A program made the translations under genes and the position numbers. A stretch of DNA of 7,100 bases from Candidatus Omnitrophota bacterium (lineage in GTDB: Bacteria > Omnitrophota > Omnitrophia > Omnitrophales > Aquincolibacteriaceae): the NCBI GenBank assembly GCA_023819025.1, contig JAMWDC010000107.1, positions 1 to 7,100 on the forward strand. Direction: 5' to 3'. Each line of letters begins with the position of its first letter. Positions within the stretch are counted from its first letter, which is position 1. The notes beneath the pieces are model-generated. The model was not told the origin of the DNA and did not search any database. It saw only the letters and a list, made by a program, of their open reading frames with translations. Shown in pieces: positions 1 through 6,045 of this stretch.

Positions 1-2
1 TT

Positions 3-2231
3 ATGAAGTTGCGACCTCTAAGCCTCAGTTCGATCCAGAGACACGCCTTTGTTTTCCTTCTGATCTGTGTCCTCGGCGGAATCATTTATTCCAACTCCTT
101 CGCGGTGGATTATCAGTGGGATGATACCGAATGGATTGAAAATAATTATGAAATCAGAAATATCGCGAATCTCGATTTGATATGGAAACAGTCAGAACTA
201 CGGTTCATCACGCATTTAACATTTGCCCTGAATTATTATTTCCACGGGCTGAGGACGTTCGGTTACCATCTAGTGAACTGGATAATTCATCTTGGCGGAA
301 GCCTCCTGGTTTATTTTTTAGTTTTGTTTTTGTTTAAGACACCGGCCTTGCGAAATGTTTCCTATGCGTCCCATGGTGTCAGAACGGCCTTCTTCGGAAG
401 TCTTATTTTTTTGACCCATCCGATCCAGACTCAGGCGGTTACCTACCTTGTCCAGCGCGCGACAAGTCTGGCCACCTTATTATATTTAGCTGTCCTGATT
501 CTTTACCTTAAGGCACGAATCGAACGGAAAAAGCTTTATTACGGGATGGCGGTTCTCATTGCCGCCCCTACCGTGTTGACCAAACCGATTGTGGGAACTC
601 TGCCTATAGCCCTCCTGCTTCTGGAAGTATTCTTTATGAGGAGCTGGCCCAAGAAATGGTACCTATTTGTTTTGGCCCTGTCATTTTTTGGATTGTTGGG
701 GGGTATCCTTACTGCCTTGTCGCCTTATCGCACGAGCGATATGCCCTTTTCGGCCATTTTCTTTAGGGAACCGGGTTCGCCGGACCGCTGGGAATATTTC
801 TTGACCCAGTTGAACGTCCTCCGGACCTATTTAAGACTCCTGGTATTACCGGTCCGCCAGAATCTCGATTATGATTATCCGATTTCTTATACGCTACTGG
901 ACTGGAAGACGTTTCTCTCGTTCGTGCTGTTGCTTGAAATTTTCCTTTTGGGCTTTTTGCTTTATAAAAAACAACGCCTTATCTCTTTCGGAATTTTTTG
1001 GTTTTTTCTGACGCTGAGTCTCGAGTCCAGTATTTTCCCCCTAAAGGACGTTATTTTTGAACACCGGCTTTATCTTCCGATGGTTGGATTTGCAATCGTT
1101 CTGCCTCGTATGGTTGACGCGATGGTTCCCAGCGAGAAAAAGGCCTTCATGGTTTTGTGCGTGATCGTGGTGGTTTTTTCCGTGATGACCTACAAGCGAA
1201 ATAGTTTGTGGGCGGATGGTGTTGCGTTGTGGCAGGATACTGTGCAAAAATCGCCTCACAAGGCTCGGCCTTACAATCATCTCGGTCTTTCCTATTTAAG
1301 ATTAGGGAAATTTGATCAAGCCATTGCTTGTTTTCAAAAATCCCTTGAGATCGATCCCAATTATCATATCGCCCTGCATAATATTGGAATCTCATACGAG
1401 ATGAAGGGTGACAAAGATCAAGCCATTGCTTACTATGAACAAACGCTGGATAAACCTTTTACGGCAGCCGATGCGCTCAAGCGATTAGGGAATATTTATT
1501 TGGAGAAAGAGGATTATGGGCGGGCGTTAGAGTATTCCCGCAGGGCCGTTGAAATGTACCGCTTTTTCATTGAGGGGTACATGAATTTAGCGCTCGTTTA
1601 CCAGCGGACACGAGATTTCAAGCAGGCCATCGAAAATTATAAGACGGTTCTGAAACTCGATCCTCGTCATATCTCAGCTTACAACGGATTAGGTTACAGC
1701 TTTACGGAGTTACGGATGTATGATCAGGCCCTCTTTTATTACCAAAAGGTCTTGAGTCTCGGCGGATGGTCTCCGCAAACTTTGAGTAATTTGGCGTTCG
1801 TTTATAACCAGATCGGTTATTATGATTTAGCTGTTTATTATGCTGAAAGGGCGAAGGAAATCGATCCGAACAATGCGGAAATTTATAACAACTTGGGTGT
1901 TGCGCAGGCCCAGACCGGGAAATACCTTTCCGCGGTAGAATCTTTCAAAAAAGCACTTGATCTCAATCCTAAATATGTCGAGGCCTGCAATAATTTAGGG
2001 GCGGCCTATGGTTCGCAAGGCGATACGGAAAATGAAACCAAGTATTATAAAAAAGCGCTTGAGATAAATCCCCAATATAGCGAGGCCTATTACAACTTGG
2101 GATATTCTTATGAAGAGCGGGGTAAGATCAAAGACGCCGTCGGCTGTTATCGGAAGGTGTTGGAGTTATCACCCCTGCATTCGAGTGCCAGAAGCCGTCT
2201 GTCGGGACTGGAAAAAAAGAAAGAAGGTTAA
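3..2231 (+). CDS. Polytopic GT-C-like membrane protein with C-terminal TPR domain
   Basis: This is a 742-residue inner-membrane protein. Residues 1-400 hold roughly 10-12 hydrophobic segments, the first at about 14-33. Residues 420-725 hold about nine TPRs of 34 residues. The N-terminal half has the layout of bacterial TMTC/GT39-like (GT-C fold) proteins: an acidic loop after the first membrane segment with Asp40-Asp41, FGYHLVN (86-92), HPIQTQAVTY (139-148), an EHRLYLP motif (353-359), and a conserved Trp-rich connector (LWxDxVxxSP, about 409-418) leading into the TPRs. Members are thought to transfer sugars from polyprenyl carriers to proteins or glycans on the outer face of the membrane, with the TPRs as a partner platform. 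That activity is inferred for this copy, and no substrate can be named. The ATG lies two bases into the window, so its ribosome-binding site is not visible. Lys/Arg residues before the first membrane segment support this start, although a longer upstream form cannot be excluded. The gene is intact at its 3' end. Confidence 0.85.
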   Translation: MKLRPLSLSSIQRHAFVFLLICVLGGIIYSNSFAVDYQWDDTEWIENNYEIRNIANLDLIWKQSELRFITHLTFALNYYFHGLRTFGYHLVNWIIHLGGSLLVYFLVLFLFKTPALRNVSYASHGVRTAFFGSLIFLTHPIQTQAVTYLVQRATSLATLLYLAVLILYLKARIERKKLYYGMAVLIAAPTVLTKPIVGTLPIALLLLEVFFMRSWPKKWYLFVLALSFFGLLGGILTALSPYRTSDMPFSAIFFREPGSPDRWEYFLTQLNVLRTYLRLLVLPVRQNLDYDYPISYTLLDWKTFLSFVLLLEIFLLGFLLYKKQRLISFGIFWFFLTLSLESSIFPLKDVIFEHRLYLPMVGFAIVLPRMVDAMVPSEKKAFMVLCVIVVVFSVMTYKRNSLWADGVALWQDTVQKSPHKARPYNHLGLSYLRLGKFDQAIACFQKSLEIDPNYHIALHNIGISYEMKGDKDQAIAYYEQTLDKPFTAADALKRLGNIYLEKEDYGRALEYSRRAVEMYRFFIEGYMNLALVYQRTRDFKQAIENYKTVLKLDPRHISAYNGLGYSFTELRMYDQALFYYQKVLSLGGWSPQTLSNLAFVYNQIGYYDLAVYYAERAKEIDPNNAEIYNNLGVAQAQTGKYLSAVESFKKALDLNPKYVEACNNLGAAYGSQGDTENETKYYKKALEINPQYSEAYYNLGYSYEERGKIKDAVGCYRKVLELSPLHSSARSRLSGLEKKKEG
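1314..1431 (+). repeat. Exact 16-bp repeat at one-TPR spacing
   Basis: The 16-mer GATCAAGCCATTGCTT occurs at 1314-1329 and again at 1416-1431, exactly 102 bp (34 codons) apart. It encodes DQAIA in two consecutive TPR units. Identity in synonymous positions over this stretch suggests fairly recent TPR-unit duplication or gene conversion, although the sequence flanking the 16-mer has diverged. Confidence 0.5.
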
Positions 2232-2249
2232 ACAACAGCCTTATTTTTT
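2221..2249 (+). terminator. Weak intrinsic terminator of the TPR membrane protein gene
   Basis: AAGGTT (2224-2229) can pair with AGCCTT (2237-2242) around a 7-nt loop, giving six pairs including one G-U. It is followed by an A and then six T (2244-2249). The A-rich run before the stem can pair further with the T-run, as in A-tract/U-tract terminators. The stem overlaps the TAA stop at 2229-2231. The hairpin is weak, so partial read-through into the next gene is plausible. Confidence 0.4.
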
Positions 2250-2269
2250 ATATTTTTTAAAAGTCCACG

Positions 2270-2298
2270 TTGACATCCGCATGAGCCCATGTTATAGT
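2270..2298 (+). promoter_or_regulatory. Sigma70-type promoter for the bamD-like/lptE/holA operon
   Basis: A perfect -35 box TTGACA (2270-2275) is separated by exactly 17 bp from TATAGT (2293-2298), a 5/6 match to the -10 consensus. A TG at 2290-2291 sits one base before the -10 box, forming an extended -10. The expected transcription start is about 2304-2306, leaving a leader of roughly 36 nt before the ATG at 2342. This is the only clear promoter seen in the window and it lies in the only intergenic gap above 100 bp. Its closeness to consensus suggests strong constitutive expression by the housekeeping sigma factor. No operator-like palindrome overlaps it. Confidence 0.75.
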
Positions 2299-2323
2299 AT
2301 CGTCACACCACTAAGCGTAAGTC

Positions 2324-2328
2324 GAGGT
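2324..2328 (+). promoter_or_regulatory. Ribosome-binding site (GAGGT) of the bamD-like gene
   Basis: GAGGT lies 13 nt before the ATG at 2342. That is longer than the usual 5-9 nt, but no start codon exists closer to it, and an in-frame TAA at 2318-2320 rules out an upstream extension. The site therefore supports the ATG at 2342. Confidence 0.55.
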
Positions 2329-2341
2329 AATTCATAACGTT

Positions 2342-5300
2342 ATGAAAAACAAGAAGGTTCTAGCCTTCTTTTTCTTTTTTTCTATCCCTTTGATTTTTCT
2401 TCCATCTACGTATGCCGCATGGGTTTGGTCCCCCGAAGCGGGCAAGTTTGTCAATCCCGAAGGTGCGGTTCAGGATACCGCCGAAGAACAATACGACTAC
2501 GCGATGCGCCTTTACAAAGAGAACGATCTTGATGAGGCGGCGAAACAATTCAAAAACTTGGTTAAGAAGTTTCCCAATGCCCGCCTCGCCGCTGAGTCGC
2601 AGTACCGTTTAGGTACAATCTACGAAGAGAAAGGGGATTATGTTAAAGCGTTTAAAGCATACAAGACCCTCGTCGAATCCTATCCCCAAAGCGAACGGTT
2701 GAATGAAGTTGTGGAACGTGAATTCCGGATCGGAAATGTTTTTCTCTCTGGCAAGAAAGGTAAATTGATGGGGGTAGAAATTCTCCCATCGCTACCCCGT
2801 GCGGCCGAAATTTTCGAGCATATTGTCAAACAGGCGCCTTACAGCGAGTGGGGTGATCAAGCCCAGTTTCGTTTGGGTCTGACGTATAAGAAATGGGGGC
2901 ATTATGAAGAGGCTGTCGGGGCCTTTCAGACTTTTATCGATCAATATCCCCAAAGTGAACTATTGCCCGATGCCCAGTTCCAGTTGGCCGAGACGACGTT
3001 TTTGAGATCGGCTGCCGCGAGCCGTGATCAGCGGGTCCTGGATGAAGCCTCCGATCAGGTCTCCCAGTTCCTGGAGCGATATCCCGACTCGACCGCGTCA
3101 GAGAAAGTAGCGAAGCTTCGGCAGGAGATTGACGAGAAAAATGCGGAGAAAAACTATCGGATTGGTTTGTATTATGAAAGGGAAAATTATTTGACGAGCG
3201 CATTCATCTACTATTCGGATGTCGCAGAAACTTACGCGCACACCAAATGGGGTGAGAAGGCGGCTGAGAAATTGAACCAGCTCAAACGGCCGGTGGATTA
3301 TTTGTCGAGTCAGGAGAAGGAGATTCAACAGGAGATGGATGTGCTCCAGGCGAAACTGACGGGTTTGAAGGATGAGGAGTCCCTGGAGAGGGGCCGCGTG
3401 AAACGTCAGATGGAGCGACTCGAGAAGCGTCAGAAATCCATCGAAAAAAGCAAGGGTGAAAGCCTGGAACGGCGTGAACAGGATATCCGGCGTCGTGAGC
3501 GTGAACTGAAGGATAAATTCAAGGCCTTGGAATCGAAAAAGAAGCTTCAGGCGAAAAATCCTTCTGAGGATTTTAAGCGAGCCATCGACCGTTGGACCGC
3601 TTCGTTGGAGTCGGAACGTTCGCAGCTGGATCGGGAAAAACAGCAGCTTCAGGTTTGGCGCGAGACACTCGGAGTGAAATCATCCCGCGTGCCTCTGGAG
3701 TTTCTGCCCTTTGTGGGGGAACCGGTTTCGGAGTTGGATAAGGTACGACGTTTTGACGCCAAGCGGCTTTATAAGGTATCCAATGAGAAAAAGATACTTT
3801 TGGGAGAGAAAGAAGTTTTGTATAAACAATACAACGAATTGAGCGCGCTTTTAGCCGATCTTGAAGCCAAGCAGCTGGAGATGGACGAGGATGGACGTAA
3901 TTTGGAGACAGCACAGCACATCGGCAATGAGGAATTGGAGATCCAACGCATGAGACTTGCAGGGCTGCGTTCTGGGGTGGACGAAATCAGGAAGACGTTG
4001 GATAAAAAGCGCAAAATCTACGAAGAAAATTACGGCCCCGCCCATTGGCTGTCTTGGATGAATGTTCCGAAACAAGTGGTGACGACCTCGGCCGGCGCCG
4101 TTCGAAAGTCTGTAAATCAATCCTTGACATGGGCCAATCCTTTTGATGGAGGCGAGCCGGGGCTAGCGGAGAAAAGCCCTGAAGAACTTGCCGAACTCGA
4201 GATGCATTTGAAAGAAAAAATCGTGGCCCAGAGAAATGTCACGGAAACCCTCAGCCGGGCATTTGATGACGAACTGGCTTTGCAGGAACAGAATCGGATG
4301 GCTGCCGCTCTCGAAAGCGAAGAACCGGTGGACCTGAATGAATTGCGCCGTTCAATCAAGATGCTGGAGAAAGATATCCGCGCCCGTTTTGAAGACATTG
4401 ACGATCGTCATAAACGGAAGAAGGAATTGCTGAAAAATCTCGATCAGCTAATGAAACAAAACATGGCCGAAGAAACAATCCTGGTAAAGGCCGGCCGCGC
4501 AGCAGCATCGCCGGGTGTGGTGTTTGTTAAATTTTGGCGCGCCTTTATTTTTGGCTTACCGGATAAGGATGTGACATTAACCCATTCCGCGGAATTGTTG
4601 GATGCGGACTCGAAAATTGCTGGACAAGCCAAGGAATTAAAGGATGAAATTGAAGTAGAAAGCCTTATGATCGAAGCTCAAAACCGGCAAATCTTAAGGC
4701 TTCAGAAGGAGTTGGAAATTTTGAAAGCCCGTGCGTCCCTGTCCGGTGGTTATAAATTTCGTTCTGCCTTCGTAAGGGTTCCTTACGCCATTATTGGGGA
4801 AGCCATTGATAGTGCCCGAAGGGTGATCCCGGCCAAGGATCGCCATGAGAAATTGATCGGCCGGTTGGATGAAGAAACTCAGTCCCTTGAAAAATTAAGG
4901 ACCCGGCTCAAAGAGGTTCAGTCTGCGATTGCATCCAAAGAAATGCCTTCCCCGCCGACCGTGGCTGAAGAGACAACCGATCAGGAGCCCGTTCGAGCCG
5001 CGGCGGAATCCGAGGGTGTTCCACAAAAGGCCGCCGGCGAGAAGGAACTCGAGACGGAAATCCAAACGCTTGCTCGCGCGCTCAAAATACAGCAGGATCT
5101 TTATCGCCGCGAAAAGGCAGCTTATGAAGCGCAATTGCGCGCCCTCGGGCTTGAAACGAAAGAAAGCAAAAAAGGTTTTGAGGATCATTATGAAAAATAT
5201 TCAAAGCAGCAACGGGAGCTGCAAGATGAGATGCGGGAGATTACCGAAGATTTGAGGAAGACGATCCTTAAAGAGCAGGAGCTCGAGCGCGCAGAGAACG

Positions 5301-5488
5301 ACATTCTTGCCAAGCGGATTGACCGGATCGACCGGTTTCTTCTCAAGGTAACATCCAAGGCGGTTTCTCAGGATTTATTGACCGAGCGCCAGCGTCTGGA
5401 GGAACGGGTGGCTCAGATTGAATTGCGCAATGATTTTCTTACGAAAGAATTAGAACGTTTTCAACTCGCCGACAACGCCCGCCGATGA
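2342..5488 (+). CDS. Secreted BamD-like TPR protein with giant coiled-coil extension
   Basis: This is a 1048-residue exported protein. Residues 1-25 form a Sec signal peptide: a KNKK start, a Phe-rich core, and a TYA-A cleavage site. Residues 47-302 contain five or six TPR-like units of the BamD/YfiO or YbgF type (about 47-80, 84-118, 125-168, 171-208, 209-250, 267-302), with repeated YPxS/FPNA turns. BamD is the essential scaffold of the BAM complex, which folds outer-membrane barrels. From about 318 the protein is Glu/Lys/Arg/Leu-rich heptad sequence (about 320-440, 475-560, 605-715, 750-800, 835-865, 900-1040). It is broken by hydrophobic modules at about 449-460, 566-600, 720-745 and 803-833 and by a Pro/Glu/Ala linker at 869-900. 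Typical BamD has about 245 residues and an N-terminal lipid-modified Cys; this protein has no Cys anywhere. It overlaps lptE by 4 bp, which fits an envelope-biogenesis role. BamD-type function is inferred from the N-terminal third only. It could instead be a YbgF/CpoB-like scaffold. Confidence 0.8.
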   Translation: MKNKKVLAFFFFFSIPLIFLPSTYAAWVWSPEAGKFVNPEGAVQDTAEEQYDYAMRLYKENDLDEAAKQFKNLVKKFPNARLAAESQYRLGTIYEEKGDYVKAFKAYKTLVESYPQSERLNEVVEREFRIGNVFLSGKKGKLMGVEILPSLPRAAEIFEHIVKQAPYSEWGDQAQFRLGLTYKKWGHYEEAVGAFQTFIDQYPQSELLPDAQFQLAETTFLRSAAASRDQRVLDEASDQVSQFLERYPDSTASEKVAKLRQEIDEKNAEKNYRIGLYYERENYLTSAFIYYSDVAETYAHTKWGEKAAEKLNQLKRPVDYLSSQEKEIQQEMDVLQAKLTGLKDEESLERGRVKRQMERLEKRQKSIEKSKGESLERREQDIRRRERELKDKFKALESKKKLQAKNPSEDFKRAIDRWTASLESERSQLDREKQQLQVWRETLGVKSSRVPLEFLPFVGEPVSELDKVRRFDAKRLYKVSNEKKILLGEKEVLYKQYNELSALLADLEAKQLEMDEDGRNLETAQHIGNEELEIQRMRLAGLRSGVDEIRKTLDKKRKIYEENYGPAHWLSWMNVPKQVVTTSAGAVRKSVNQSLTWANPFDGGEPGLAEKSPEELAELEMHLKEKIVAQRNVTETLSRAFDDELALQEQNRMAAALESEEPVDLNELRRSIKMLEKDIRARFEDIDDRHKRKKELLKNLDQLMKQNMAEETILVKAGRAAASPGVVFVKFWRAFIFGLPDKDVTLTHSAELLDADSKIAGQAKELKDEIEVESLMIEAQNRQILRLQKELEILKARASLSGGYKFRSAFVRVPYAIIGEAIDSARRVIPAKDRHEKLIGRLDEETQSLEKLRTRLKEVQSAIASKEMPSPPTVAEETTDQEPVRAAAESEGVPQKAAGEKELETEIQTLARALKIQQDLYRREKAAYEAQLRALGLETKESKKGFEDHYEKYSKQQRELQDEMREITEDLRKTILKEQELERAENDILAKRIDRIDRFLLKVTSKAVSQDLLTERQRLEERVAQIELRNDFLTKELERFQLADNARR
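2351..2382 (+). promoter_or_regulatory. Terminator-like hairpin inside the signal-peptide codons (possible attenuator)
   Basis: AAGAAGG (2351-2357) and CCTTCTT (2364-2370) form a perfect 7-bp stem, extendable by a T-G wobble at 2358/2363 to leave a 4-nt loop. It is followed immediately by TTTCTTTTTTTC. This is the architecture of an intrinsic terminator, yet it lies 10-41 nt inside the bamD-like reading frame. Ribosomes initiating at 2342 would unfold it. With poor translation it could stop transcription of the operon. The alternative is coincidence: Lys-Lys codons followed by poly-Phe codons of a signal peptide naturally give complementary A/G-rich and T/C-rich runs. Confidence 0.35.
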
Positions 5489-6006
5489 AATCTAAAGCAT
5501 TTGTTCTTTCCCTCTTGATGATACCACTTGTGGGCATCGGGTGTGGATATACCCAGAAGCAGATCCTGCCCAATAATATAAAGACGATTTATGTGGATAC
5601 CGTCAAAAATGAAATTCCGCTGTCTGCTGTTTACGCGTATCAGCCGGGGTTGGAGATGGATATTACCAATGCTATCATCCGCCGGTTTCATATAGACGGT
5701 AATGTCCGTGTGGTCTCCCACGAAGAGGCGGACGCGATTTTACAGACAAAACTGATCGGATTCGAACAGGAAGGCCTGCGTTTTGACAGCCTCGAGTCTA
5801 TCGAGGAATACCGCTTGTTTGTCGTTGTATCATTCAAATTGGTGGATGCAAAGACTCACGGCGTCATTTTGGAAGAACCCAATTTTGTGGGGGATACGGA
5901 ATATTTCGTCAGCAGCGTTCGTTCCTTGGGCCGCGAGGAAGCGGCAGCGCGGGCGGTCCAACGTTTGGCCAAAAATGTTGTGGACCGGATCGTCGAAGAT
6001 TGGTAA
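5485..6006 (+). CDS. lptE: LPS-assembly lipoprotein LptE
   Basis: This is a 173-residue outer-membrane lipoprotein of the LptE family. LptE plugs and stabilises the LptD barrel, which inserts lipopolysaccharide into the outer leaflet. Residues 1-19 are a type II signal peptide ending LVGIG before Cys20; the -3 residue is Gly, a loose lipobox. The mature chain has the family pattern: CGY start, a predicted strand (IKTIYVDTV, 33-41), a YQPGLEMDITNAIIRRF helix (52-68), a V-R-V-V strand, an ADAILQTKLIGF segment (83-94), and EYRLFVVVSFKLVDA (108-122). The length fits the family (about 160-200). The ATG is embedded in the stop of the upstream bamD-like gene (ATGA, 5485-5488), with no convincing Shine-Dalgarno sequence, so translation is probably coupled. 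holA follows after 39 bp, as in many diderms. The partner lptD is not in the window. Confidence 0.85.
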   Translation: MKSKAFVLSLLMIPLVGIGCGYTQKQILPNNIKTIYVDTVKNEIPLSAVYAYQPGLEMDITNAIIRRFHIDGNVRVVSHEEADAILQTKLIGFEQEGLRFDSLESIEEYRLFVVVSFKLVDAKTHGVILEEPNFVGDTEYFVSSVRSLGREEAAARAVQRLAKNVVDRIVEDW

Positions 6007-6045
6007 CTTTGGTTTTTAATTTCCGATCATCTTGCGGTTTCATTT

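Noticed and set aside
2110..2337. 75-codon + strand open frame across the end of the TPR gene and the promoter region
   Set aside because: It overlaps the real gene in another frame, runs through the promoter and leader, has an unnatural composition for a small protein, and has no ribosome-binding site.
3573..4398. Several overlapping - strand open frames of 81-113 codons within the coiled-coil region
   Set aside because: The coiled-coil gene is rich in GAG/AAG/GAA codons, which read as Ser/Leu/Phe-rich open frames on the opposite strand. None has a start site context or a known fold.
4495..4565. Transmembrane helix at residues about 720-740 of the bamD-like protein
   Set aside because: The segment contains Lys730 and Arg733 in its middle and is bounded by Pro. 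It is more likely an amphipathic module than a membrane span.
4929..5255. 108-codon + strand open frame inside the bamD-like gene
   Set aside because: It is an out-of-frame shadow with a very Arg/Lys/Pro-rich translation, and the main frame continues intact on both sides.
3300..5488. SMC/RecN-type or myosin-like ATPase identity for the coiled-coil part
   Set aside because: There is no Walker A, Walker B or ABC signature motif, and the protein has a signal peptide. The similarity would be generic heptad composition only.
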